A stretch of DNA of 36,121 nt from Oscillospiraceae bacterium (GTDB lineage: Bacteria; Bacillota; Clostridia; Oscillospirales; Acutalibacteraceae): contig JAQUHC010000006.1 of assembly GCA_028683785.1 (NCBI GenBank), positions 1 to 36,121 on the forward strand, given 5' to 3'. The position numbers and the translations under genes are program-made. The notes beneath the pieces are model-generated. The model saw nothing but the letters and a program-made list of their open reading frames with translations. It searched no databases and was not told the DNA's origin. Positions 1 to 7,694 of this stretch are shown here, one piece after another; position 1 is the first letter of the stretch; each line of letters opens with the position of its first letter.

Positions 1-124
1 TACTATAGTATCCTTGACCGGTACGAGTCCCTGCACTCATGCGGTTGAACCGCCGTGTACCGAACGGTACGCACGGTGGTGTGAGAGGTCGGTCACTCAA
101 CTAATGGGTGACCTCCTACTCGAT
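1..124 (+). mobile_element. Group II intron, 3' end only (domains V and VI)
   Basis: Bases 50-57 (CCGCCGTG) pair with 72-79 (CACGGTGG). Above them is a 4-bp helix, 58-61 with 66-69, closed by the loop GAAC, leaving a two-base bulge CG at 70-71. This is the shape of intron domain V, and the G52-T77 wobble falls where the catalytic triad (here C51 G52 C53) sits. Domain VI follows: 91-98 pairs with 106-113, and the 3' strand carries an unpaired A at 118, seven to eight bases before a likely 3' splice site at CGAT/TT (124/125). The GTGTGAGAGG...CCTCCTACTCGAT pattern is familiar from bacterial group II introns. The intron reads on the plus strand, so its reverse transcriptase gene and 5' end lie outside the window. 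It lies downstream of, and antisense to, the surface-protein gene at 162. The subclass was not assigned. Confidence 0.8.
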
Positions 125-161
125 TTACGCTGCTTTAAATTTGAAAGTTCTTAAAATCTGA

Positions 162-2858
162 TTATTTAGCTTTCTTGAAAAAACGTTTTTTCTCAAGGAT
201 GATGAACAGGGCAACCGAGCCTGCTAACAAAGCAACCAGGAGAAGCCTTAATTCCGAATAACCGGTCTTGGGTGAATTTGAGTCTCCGTCGGTAGTATCT
301 TCGTCATCCGAGATGGTTACCGTGGTCTCTTCTGTGGTGGCTGTTGTTGTTTCATCTTCGATGCTTGTTGTTGCCTCATTGTCTTCGGTAGCGGTCGTAG
401 CGCTTGTGGTTGTGGCGGCGGTTGTGGTTGCCGGCGGCGGTGTGGTTGTAGTATCTTGTGCTTGAGGAACCAGAGCCACAATATTTCTAAGCTGAATGGT
501 GTAACCGCCGGTCGCGGTGTAGGAACCGATGAAGTTCATTTCATGTACTTTAAACACCTTGATATTGGCAGGTTCAAAAAGATTTAAGGAGCCAGCCAAT
601 GTTGCATCATTCAAATCCAAAATGACGGTATTCCAGCCGGGAGTGAAGTCCTTTAGCCCTGTCGCCCCAATGTTCCAATAGCATTTCTCGTTATCGGTCA
701 GGTTACCGGAAGCCAACAAAATCTTTCCTTGGGTACCATAATTAATTGTTTTAGGATCTGAAATATAAATATCAAATTTAATCTTTTCAGCACCCGAAAT
801 ATTGACAGATGATCCGTCGTTTCTGAAGTATTCTAATACCCATTCACCATTACTATCGTACCAAGGACCGGTTGGTTTTAAAAATTCTCCCTTAATGGAA
901 TTGGAATCGAGTGTGAATGTTCCTTTGTCAACATTCTCGCACCAGAAATCCATAGTATCTGTGGGTATGAAGGGGATGGTATCATAGTTCGATATATCTT
1001 CAAGGGTTGTTGCGGTTACGGTTGTGGTGGTAGTGGTGGTTGTCATGGTTTTCGGGATAAGAGCATTGATGTTTTTAAGTTGAACGGTATATCCGGTATC
1101 TGAGGTGTAAGAACCAATAAAATTCATCACATGGACTTTGAAAACTGCAAATCTGTCCTGTTGAAAAGCGGCACCTTTTGTTTCATCGTTAATGGGCAGG
1201 GTTATCGTATTCCAACCTTGAACAAAATCATTTTTACCACTGGCGCCTATTGCCCAGATACAGCTTTCTTCAGTAGTAAAGGTACCTGATTTGAGTTCAA
1301 CAAAGCCTTGTGTTCCGGCATTGATTACAACCGGATCCGAGACATATATATCCAGCATGATATATTCGGCATTTGTCAAATCCATATAGGTATAATCGTT
1401 TCTGAAGTACTGCATTATCCATTCGCCGTAACCGTATTGCTGTCCGTACCAGCTGCCGGTAGGTTTAACAAAATCGCCCTTGAAGGCGCCGTTGTCAATT
1501 GAGAAGGTTCCCCCCTGTATTTCTGTATCCCAAAATCCGATTTCATCTGTGGATATGAAAGGCACAACTGCATAATCATCCATATTAATCGGTGTTGTGG
1601 TCGGAGCAGTGGTTGTGGTGGTCGTTGGGGCGGTGGTGGTCGTGGTCGTTGTGGTGGCGGCTGCGCTTGAGGTGGTTGTTGTTGGGGCAGCGGTAGTTGT
1701 TGTGGTAGCAGGCTCGGGCATCAAAGCTGCCACATTCCGCACTTTAACGGTATAGCCGATTTCTGCGGTGTAGGAGTCAAAGAAGGCAACACCGGTTATC
1801 TTGAAGGTGTTGATGTTTGCAAGATTAAAACTGGCTCCTAATGATGTTGCATTACTAAAGAAGAAAGTGGCGGTATTCCATCCTTGTACAAAATCTTTCT
1901 TACCGGTTGTGCCGCCCAGATTCCATACGACGGTTTCGGCTGAGGTTATACCGCCCGACTTCATGGAGACATTTCCCTGACTTTCAGAACAATTATTGAT
2001 TACGACCGGGTCTGAAACATAAACATCCAGCTTGATTCCGACGGCCCCTGTAATATCAACGTGGGCAGCGGGATCGTGCCAATCAAACACCCATGCACCG
2101 CCGGGATACCAATGCCCGGTAGGTTTGGCAAAATCACCGCTTATGGTGTCATCACCCTCGAGTGAAAAAGCACCCGGGTGGTTAATATTCCACTTGTCGA
2201 GGGTATAAGTGGGGGCTATCCTGCCTTCGAGGAGGGGGACAGCCACATCCTTGAGGGCTACAATATTTCTAATTTGAACCGTATATCCGGTTGTTGCGGT
2301 ATAGCTACCAAAAAAAGCACCTGCAAAAACTTTAAATACTTTGATGGCGTTGTAGTCAAAGTCTGCACCTACCGTGGCATCGGCGATATTTAATGTAACC
2401 GTGTTCCAGCCGGTAGTAAAGCCTCGTCTTCCATTAAACCCGACTTTCCATTCCATTTTTTCGGTTTCGCCGAGAGCTCCGGAAATAAAAACAATGCTTC
2501 CGTACCATGCGTTGTTGATGACGATTGGATCAGAAACATATAGTTCCAGTCTAATCTTGGTGGCGTCTGAAATGTCGATAAAGGTACCGTCATTTCTGAA
2601 GAATTCAAGACCCCATTCTCCATCATCAGCATAGTAATTTTCCACCGGCTTCGGGAAAGTACCCTTGAGAGCATTACTTTCTATTACTGTCGTACTGTTT
2701 GGAGTGTAGTTCTGCTTCCAATAGCCCATTGATTTGGTGGGTGCAAAGTTGGTGAAAACAACCTCTTCTGCCTTGCTTTGCATGACCGGTACAAACGGGA
2801 AAATTACAAAGACCAAGACCAAGGCGGATACTACGCTTGCCAGAATTTTTTTCTTCAT
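162..2858 (-). CDS. Sortase-anchored surface protein with four repeated beta-rich modules
   Basis: This 898-residue exported protein starts with a signal peptide (MKKK, then a long hydrophobic stretch, cleavage near residue 30). It carries four copies of a ~170-residue module, at roughly 34-206, 213-384, 428-604 and 624-810. Every copy contains YxSDP, GWNT and a GSYTA..GYT(V/I)Q.(R/K)NI.AL type ending. Thr-rich linkers separate copies 2/3 and 3/4, and a Thr/Glu/Asp-rich stalk precedes the end. The C-terminus is a cell-wall sorting signal: SPKTG at 862-866, a hydrophobic segment and a basic tail. The module looks like a jelly-roll carbohydrate-binding fold, but I do not recognise a named family. 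The start has an AAAAGGGG ribosome binding site on the minus strand. The gene lies 103 bp beyond the UroD-like gene and may be cotranscribed with it. Likely role (inference): display of a glycan-binding array on the wall. Confidence 0.9.
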   Translation of the reverse strand: MKKKILASVVSALVLVFVIFPFVPVMQSKAEEVVFTNFAPTKSMGYWKQNYTPNSTTVIESNALKGTFPKPVENYYADDGEWGLEFFRNDGTFIDISDATKIRLELYVSDPIVINNAWYGSIVFISGALGETEKMEWKVGFNGRRGFTTGWNTVTLNIADATVGADFDYNAIKVFKVFAGAFFGSYTATTGYTVQIRNIVALKDVAVPLLEGRIAPTYTLDKWNINHPGAFSLEGDDTISGDFAKPTGHWYPGGAWVFDWHDPAAHVDITGAVGIKLDVYVSDPVVINNCSESQGNVSMKSGGITSAETVVWNLGGTTGKKDFVQGWNTATFFFSNATSLGASFNLANINTFKITGVAFFDSYTAEIGYTVKVRNVAALMPEPATTTTTAAPTTTTSSAAATTTTTTTTAPTTTTTTAPTTTPINMDDYAVVPFISTDEIGFWDTEIQGGTFSIDNGAFKGDFVKPTGSWYGQQYGYGEWIMQYFRNDYTYMDLTNAEYIMLDIYVSDPVVINAGTQGFVELKSGTFTTEESCIWAIGASGKNDFVQGWNTITLPINDETKGAAFQQDRFAVFKVHVMNFIGSYTSDTGYTVQLKNINALIPKTMTTTTTTTTVTATTLEDISNYDTIPFIPTDTMDFWCENVDKGTFTLDSNSIKGEFLKPTGPWYDSNGEWVLEYFRNDGSSVNISGAEKIKFDIYISDPKTINYGTQGKILLASGNLTDNEKCYWNIGATGLKDFTPGWNTVILDLNDATLAGSLNLFEPANIKVFKVHEMNFIGSYTATGGYTIQLRNIVALVPQAQDTTTTPPPATTTAATTTSATTATEDNEATTSIEDETTTATTEETTVTISDDEDTTDGDSNSPKTGYSELRLLLVALLAGSVALFIILEKKRFFKKAK

Positions 2859-2912
2859 TTCTTTTACCCCTTTTCATAAAATTTGTAGATTTCTGCGACC
2901 CGGGTTTTATTT

Positions 2913-2937
2913 ATAACCGCCGAAAGTGCACGGTTAT
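2913..2937 (-). other. Short inverted repeat between the UroD-like and surface-protein genes
   Basis: ATAACCG at 2913-2919 is perfectly complementary to CGGTTAT at 2931-2937, with an 11-base loop. It lies in the 103-bp gap upstream of the surface-protein gene. No T-run follows on the minus strand, so it is not a convincing terminator. It could be an operator or a processing hairpin. Confidence 0.3.
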
Positions 2938-2961
2938 GGCGACTTGGTTGTAAATGAAGGA

Positions 2962-3984
2962 TTAATAGTCTAACGCTGATTTAATCATTGCCATAAATTT
3001 TTCGTATGGGATATAGTCGGGAATGCTGTTGCCAGATCCGAGAGCATAACCGCCGTCTTCCATTGATGTATCAATCATATTTCTGCATCTCTTGGTGATT
3101 TCTTCTTCCGAGGATGTAATAAGGAAATTTACATCAATTCCGCCGAGTATGGCAATTCGCCCGCCCCAACGCTTGTAGGACTCCTCGACAGAAAGAATAT
3201 TATCTTCATATGAATGCTTTCCGTCAAAGCCCATATATGTGATGATATCTTCCATAACATCATTCATATATCCGCATGAGTGGAGCACAGCAGGCTTGGA
3301 CGCCTTGTGAATAACCTCCACAATCCTTTTGTGCCACGGGAAAACATATTTACGAAGGTCGTCCACCGATAAAAGAGTTTGGGAGTTAAATCCCCAGTCG
3401 TCATTGGAAATAAGTACGCCTACACTATTATATTGGGCAGCTATTTCATAATATTTAACAAGGCGACTGCCCACAGAGTCAAAAATTTCTTGTACAAGCT
3501 CGGGATCGTCAAACAACATATAACACAGGTTATCGTAACCGACCAGCTTGGTCACATTCTCAAGAACACCGTCCGGCCCCATAATCATGAGCTTCATATT
3601 GTCGCCAAGATAATCTTCTATTTTTTCGAGCCTTGAGTAATCAAAACTTTCCGGGTCAGGCCAATCGTAAGCATCAAAGGAGGCTCTGTCTGTGATAACC
3701 ATGCCTTCATTAAGCGACAGGGTACTTTTATGCTCCTTATTATTAATAGAAAACTTAAAGTCGCTTGCATAAACGGTTGCGTAGTCATATCCGGCGTTAC
3801 GATAGGCATCAATTATTAATTTCATGATGTCAAGATATGAGTTGTAATGTTCTTTCCTGCCTGCAAGCTTCTCGTACAGCGGAATGTTCATAAAAAACTC
3901 AAATAATGTGGGTCTTTTCGGGACCTCACACCGAAGCACCTTTAAAAGATTTTGAAACTCTGGTTGCCTGTTACTGATAGTCAT
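2962..3984 (-). CDS. UroD/MtaA-superfamily protein A (HSCG motif)
   Basis: A 340-residue cytosolic protein with the (beta/alpha)8 layout of the uroporphyrinogen decarboxylase superfamily, close to the usual 340-370 residues. Visible landmarks are NDDWGFNSQ in the middle of the barrel, LHSCG with H235 and C237, GGID, and a C-terminal ALGSGN.IPDY segment. The H-x-C pair matches two of the three zinc ligands known in the MtaA/MtbA corrinoid methyltransferases, but the expected later Cys is replaced in the GSGNS segment. The RQAGR substrate loop of true HemE is absent, and no haem gene is nearby. A housekeeping decarboxylase role is therefore unlikely. A GGAGGAC ribosome binding site precedes the ATG. 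The gene is 31 bp downstream of the regulator and almost certainly shares its transcript. Substrate unknown. Confidence 0.88.
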   Translation of the reverse strand: MTISNRQPEFQNLLKVLRCEVPKRPTLFEFFMNIPLYEKLAGRKEHYNSYLDIMKLIIDAYRNAGYDYATVYASDFKFSINNKEHKSTLSLNEGMVITDRASFDAYDWPDPESFDYSRLEKIEDYLGDNMKLMIMGPDGVLENVTKLVGYDNLCYMLFDDPELVQEIFDSVGSRLVKYYEIAAQYNSVGVLISNDDWGFNSQTLLSVDDLRKYVFPWHKRIVEVIHKASKPAVLHSCGYMNDVMEDIITYMGFDGKHSYEDNILSVEESYKRWGGRIAILGGIDVNFLITSSEEEITKRCRNMIDTSMEDGGYALGSGNSIPDYIPYEKFMAMIKSALDY

Positions 3985-4015
3985 CTTAGTCCTCCAGCAT
4001 TAATTATAAATAATA

Positions 4016-5077
4016 TTAGCGACAATATTTAACAGATGATCGTATGATGAGATTAACCGGCAGATACATTCTTGAATAAGCGGTTGATTTGCTATGATTT
4101 AATACAGCTTTGGCGGCTTCAATCCCCATCCTTAAAAATGGCTGCTCGATGGTTGTAAGAGCCGGTATAATCTGGGAGGCTGCCGAGAGATTATCAAAAC
4201 CGACGATTGAAAGTTCGTCAGGAATTACCATACCTAAATCATAAGCAGTATCGTATATGTTAAAAGCAACAGAATCGTTTGTGCAAAAAATAGCCGTTGG
4301 CGGGTCGGGCGATGTAAGTAATTCTCTTCCGCAATTTTTGTTCATACCGTAACATTCCAGGACATAGGAAGGGTTGACATCAATACCATAATCGCGTAAT
4401 GCACAGCGATAGCCTTCGTATCTGTGCTTGACCGTTTCAAACAGATTAAGTCCTGAATTAATGATTGCGATTTTCTTATGCCCATGTTCAAGTAAATGTT
4501 TGGTTGCCAAATAGCCTCCTGTGAAACCGTCGGTGGTGATTATGTTGCATGGGAGGTCGATTGGTGCCCTGTCAAGAAAAACGAGAGGATAACCGTCTCG
4601 AATAAGATTTCTGAATATCTCGTCATTTACAAAGGGCTCGCTGGGATAAAAAATAATTCCGCGTGAATTACTGGATATTGCTTTTTTAACCGCTTCCAAC
4701 TCCAGATGAGGGTCGTTGTCTGATAACGAAATTGAGGTGTGAATATTCTCGGAAGACAGATGCTGTTCTATTCCGCGCAGGAAAAAAAGCGACTGCATTT
4801 GGTTGGCCATTATTACGGATACAAAAGAAGATTTAAATATGTTCTCGTTATAATCGGGGAAGCTTGAATTGAATTTAACAAATGTTCCCCTGCCGGGTTT
4901 CCTTTCCACATAACCGTTGCTCGCCAACTTGTTGAGCGATTTTTGCGCGGTTATTCTTGAGACCTTATATTTGTTCATTATCTGGTGCTCGGTGGCCACC
5001 TTGTCGTTTTCTTTCAATACACCATTACGAATATCAGATAATATATCCTGATAAATTTTCTCATATTTTAGCGACAT
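4016..5077 (-). CDS. GntR/LacI-type (AraR-like) transcriptional regulator
   Basis: 353 residues. Residues ~1-70 form a GntR-type winged helix (IYQDILSDIRNG, then VSRITAQKSLNKLASNGYVERKPGRGTFV-type helix-turn-helix and wing). Residues ~80-350 are a LacI/periplasmic-binding-protein-like sensor, with GIIFYPSE, FLDRAP, TDGFTGGYLATKHLLEHGH, IFCTNDSVAF, PDELSIVGFDN and TTIEQP. This fusion is the arrangement of the arabinose regulator AraR, which normally binds a sugar and releases DNA. The gene is divergent from the lipoprotein operon at 5438, with its own promoter at 5117-5146 and a GGGGAC ribosome binding site. A repeated motif sits inside that promoter, which suggests it represses itself and controls the locus. 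The inducer cannot be read from the sequence. Confidence 0.93.
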   Translation of the reverse strand: MSLKYEKIYQDILSDIRNGVLKENDKVATEHQIMNKYKVSRITAQKSLNKLASNGYVERKPGRGTFVKFNSSFPDYNENIFKSSFVSVIMANQMQSLFFLRGIEQHLSSENIHTSISLSDNDPHLELEAVKKAISSNSRGIIFYPSEPFVNDEIFRNLIRDGYPLVFLDRAPIDLPCNIITTDGFTGGYLATKHLLEHGHKKIAIINSGLNLFETVKHRYEGYRCALRDYGIDVNPSYVLECYGMNKNCGRELLTSPDPPTAIFCTNDSVAFNIYDTAYDLGMVIPDELSIVGFDNLSAASQIIPALTTIEQPFLRMGIEAAKAVLNHSKSTAYSRMYLPVNLIIRSSVKYCR

Positions 5078-5116
5078 ACAAGTCCCCAGCTTTCACTATT
5101 CATAATCAACGTTAAT

Positions 5117-5146
5117 ATAATAGCACTAAAACATAACAATTGTCAA
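5117..5146 (-). promoter_or_regulatory. Sigma-A-type promoter of the regulator gene
   Basis: On the minus strand there is a TTGACA -35 box (5146-5141), an 18-base spacer and a TATTAT -10 box (5122-5117). Transcription would start near 5110, about 33 bases before the regulator ATG at 5077. Confidence 0.7.
5123..5138. promoter_or_regulatory. Putative operator copy 1
   Basis: GCACTAAAACATAACA fills the spacer between the -35 and -10 boxes of the regulator promoter. A near-identical copy lies 79 bp away at 5202-5217 (14 of 16 bases match). A bound protein here would block RNA polymerase, so autorepression by the GntR/LacI regulator is the simplest reading. Binding itself is inferred. Confidence 0.5.
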
Positions 5147-5201
5147 TACCTTTATATAAAAACTTTCTAAATAACTTCACTAAATAATGCTATGTCATAA
5201 T

Positions 5202-5217
5202 GCACTAAAACAAGACA
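5202..5217. promoter_or_regulatory. Putative operator copy 2
   Basis: GCACTAAAACAAGACA is a direct repeat of the 5123-5138 motif. It lies 34 bp upstream of the -35 box of the forward promoter. A weaker relative (CACTAAATAATG) starts near 5179. Two sites 79 bp apart, about 7.5 helical turns, could support looping between the divergent promoters. Confidence 0.45.
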
Positions 5218-5251
5218 GCGATTTTTGAGGGGCACAAATTATATGGGGCGA

Positions 5252-5280
5252 TTGACAAAGAAGTATTGAAATGTTATTAT
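5252..5280 (+). promoter_or_regulatory. Main forward promoter of the glycan operon
   Basis: TTGACA (5252-5257), a 17-base spacer and TATTAT (5275-5280) form a near-consensus sigma-A promoter. The predicted start near 5287 leaves a leader of about 150 bases before the TTG start at 5438. I see no riboswitch-like fold in the leader. ACATAACAAT at 5409-5418, just before the AAGGAGG ribosome binding site, repeats the end of operator copy 1. Confidence 0.72.
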
Positions 5281-5437
5281 AAATGCGCAAACAAATGAAG
5301 AAATAAGATGAATTATTATAGGAACTATGTCTAAATGGCGATTTCTAAGCGTTTAAAGACCTAAAAAGATCGAAGATTTAAAAACCATAACAAACAAATG
5401 TATTAATGACATAACAATACAAGGAGGCTGGTCTTAA

Positions 5438-7579
5438 TTGAAAAGACAGAGGATTGTATCGCTTTTTTCTGTAATTATTATTATCCTTTCATTATTTGTC
5501 GGGTGCGGCGGCACTGGCAACGATACAAGCGGAGGCAAAAAGGCTCCGGGGGAAACCCAAAAAGGTGATTCTACCACGCAATCGGGTTATTCATCGAATG
5601 ATGAGGTGACCTGGGGTACAGATGCCTTTGGGAGTACAATTACCGGTATAAATACTTCTACCAACGGTCAAACCCCGGGCGGGAGCAGCAATCAAAATCC
5701 GGGCGGGAATGGTAATAAAACCAATCCCGACGGTTCAAGCATATATGGCAGTACAACAGTCGGTTCAGGCGGCACCACCGGCACGACCAAGCCACCGGTA
5801 AAACCGCGTGAGATTTATCATGTTTACATAAATGATATGATGCTTCAAAATATCAGCGATAGAGAAAAATATGATCAATTTACTTTCGTCACAAGCTTGC
5901 AAGGCTCTATTAATAGGAATAATCCCAGTATATTTACCGAATGGGATATGGAGGTTGACAGGTTTTGGTTCGATTATATCACCGGAGCCGGCAAACCTTT
6001 TAATGGAGTCAAGAGAAATATTATAGGGACATTTGAAAAGTTTGTTGATACATTTTTAAATGAGATAAAACAAAGAGGATTGGTGGTATGGGATAAAAAT
6101 GTTCCCTCTACATCAAATGTAGCTGCCACGGCTTGCAGTGTTGACGGATATCTTCCCGTCAGGTATGAAACAGATTCAAAAAGCGTATACCAGATGCTGA
6201 CCAAGGAATATAATATTCCGGTCAAGTTAAATCTTGTGGGTAAATTTACGGGTAATGGAACAATTCCGGATACCAACAGGCAGTCAAGCAGCAGCACAAA
6301 ATGCGATGCGTATATATGGGCTATCGAGAAATATATGGATAAAACAAGCGACGAATACATGGCATATTATCTTGACGCGGCAACCTGGGGCAGCGATACG
6401 AAAAATCCGAGCTATTCAAATTTCAGAAACACCGGTCTTCCGAACCGAGATTATGCTGTTGCCAGAAAAGCCTTTTTCTTTGATTTATCATCCTGGGGAG
6501 ATGAAAAACCCTGCGATGACCCCAACCAGCCTCTTGGTACCGACCTGAAGACATTAAAAGAAATTCTGCAGCGACAGTACAACAAAAGCGGCGGAAAAAA
6601 GATTACCCAAATAAGCGGATATACCCCTTGGCAGATAAAGTATACTACATGGCAGAACAAGGGAAAGCACGACGGAGTTCCAACAGAATGGGAGCTTACA
6701 GAAATAATATCGGCATACAACTGTGTGCTTGATGCCGATTCCGCAGATTACAGTCAGCTTTCGAATGCATCGTTTTATATGCATTATCCCCTTAAGAACT
6801 CATATACGAACAGTAAGCCTTTAGTGGCCAATCCTGTAAATAACAAAAACAAAAAATATGTATACATCTATATGGGGGATTATGATTCCGCAGCTTGGCT
6901 TACAAAGTTCGTTCCGAAAATGTTCACCGATAAAAATCGCGGAAAGATACCTCTTGCATGGCCGTTCAACCCCAATCTTTCAAAAAGAGTCCCCATGGTG
7001 TTTGATTATGTTTACGAAAATAAGACGACCAGAGACTTCTTTACATCAGGCGACTCGGGTGCAGGCTATCTTAATCCATCCCTTCTGCTTGCCGGACAGC
7101 GGCAGCATTCCAATAATCCATCTGGCATGGATGCCTGGATTTCTTGGAACAAGACATTTTATAATAAGTTTGACCTTTCAATTACCGGTTTTTTATTGAA
7201 CGGCAGCAATAACATACCCGATGAGGTTTTTGATGCATATTTACAGTTTTCACCAAACGGCATCATGGTGAACAGAAGTGTTGACAAATACAGCCCGCGG
7301 GTCTATAAGGGTATGCCTCTTGTAATAAATGCATTGGACATTGCACATGACAACAAATCCATTCAAAAGCCGGCCGGAACGCTCAATGAGAATGCGGTAA
7401 ACACCGCCGATAGAATTTTATCCCAGATAAGCAGCACCAGTACAAACACGTACGCTTTCAGAACCATACTCTGTACACCCACATTTATGTACGAGGTTTA
7501 TAAAAAGGTAAGGGCAAAGAATTCAAATGTTGAGTTTGTTGATCCCTACACCTTTTTCGAAATGGTAAAGCAGCAGTAA
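5438..7579 (+). CDS. GxGYxYP-family lipoprotein 1 (putative glycoside hydrolase)
   Basis: 713 residues, TTG start 10 bases after AAGGAGG. The N-terminus is a lipoprotein signal peptide ending in FVGC, followed by a Gly/Ser/Thr-rich tether to about residue 125. The folded part begins at IYHVYINDMML and resembles the GxGYxYP N- and C-terminal domain pair (Pfam PF16216/PF14323, named from memory). Landmarks are FTGNGTIPD, MAYYLDAATWG, YIYMGDYDSAAW, FNPNLSKRVPMVFDY, and the family motif as G541-A-G-Y-L-N-P547. Pfam calls the family a putative glycoside hydrolase, and I know of no assigned catalytic residues. It would sit on the outer face of the membrane. It is the first gene after the main promoter. 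The next gene is a close paralog, and a third, more distant one lies at 32981. Confidence 0.85.
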   Translation: MKRQRIVSLFSVIIIILSLFVGCGGTGNDTSGGKKAPGETQKGDSTTQSGYSSNDEVTWGTDAFGSTITGINTSTNGQTPGGSSNQNPGGNGNKTNPDGSSIYGSTTVGSGGTTGTTKPPVKPREIYHVYINDMMLQNISDREKYDQFTFVTSLQGSINRNNPSIFTEWDMEVDRFWFDYITGAGKPFNGVKRNIIGTFEKFVDTFLNEIKQRGLVVWDKNVPSTSNVAATACSVDGYLPVRYETDSKSVYQMLTKEYNIPVKLNLVGKFTGNGTIPDTNRQSSSSTKCDAYIWAIEKYMDKTSDEYMAYYLDAATWGSDTKNPSYSNFRNTGLPNRDYAVARKAFFFDLSSWGDEKPCDDPNQPLGTDLKTLKEILQRQYNKSGGKKITQISGYTPWQIKYTTWQNKGKHDGVPTEWELTEIISAYNCVLDADSADYSQLSNASFYMHYPLKNSYTNSKPLVANPVNNKNKKYVYIYMGDYDSAAWLTKFVPKMFTDKNRGKIPLAWPFNPNLSKRVPMVFDYVYENKTTRDFFTSGDSGAGYLNPSLLLAGQRQHSNNPSGMDAWISWNKTFYNKFDLSITGFLLNGSNNIPDEVFDAYLQFSPNGIMVNRSVDKYSPRVYKGMPLVINALDIAHDNKSIQKPAGTLNENAVNTADRILSQISSTSTNTYAFRTILCTPTFMYEVYKKVRAKNSNVEFVDPYTFFEMVKQQ

Positions 7580-7694
7580 TAGTATAATAATAGGTATATA
7601 AATAAACAAAAATTTGATTTATTAACCGTTGTTCAGCTTTTATATTTGACAAGTGAGTGCCGTGGTAATTGCGGCACCGAAAGGCGAGGATTAT

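Noticed and set aside
268-465. Val/Ser-rich open frame opposite the surface-protein gene
   Set aside because: It is the complement of the Thr-rich stalk codons. It has no ribosome binding site and low complexity, and the minus-strand gene explains it.
1308-2634. Several open frames on the plus strand across the surface-protein repeats
   Set aside because: They lie opposite the repeated modules, have no ribosome binding sites and match no recognisable protein.
5287-5437. Riboswitch in the 150-base leader of the main operon
   Set aside because: No conserved core or stable helices could be seen. The leader is AT-rich and largely unstructured.
7653-7694. Longer start for the second GxGYxYP gene
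   Set aside because: It would put 14 residues before the lipoprotein signal, and the ATG at 7695 has the better ribosome binding site.
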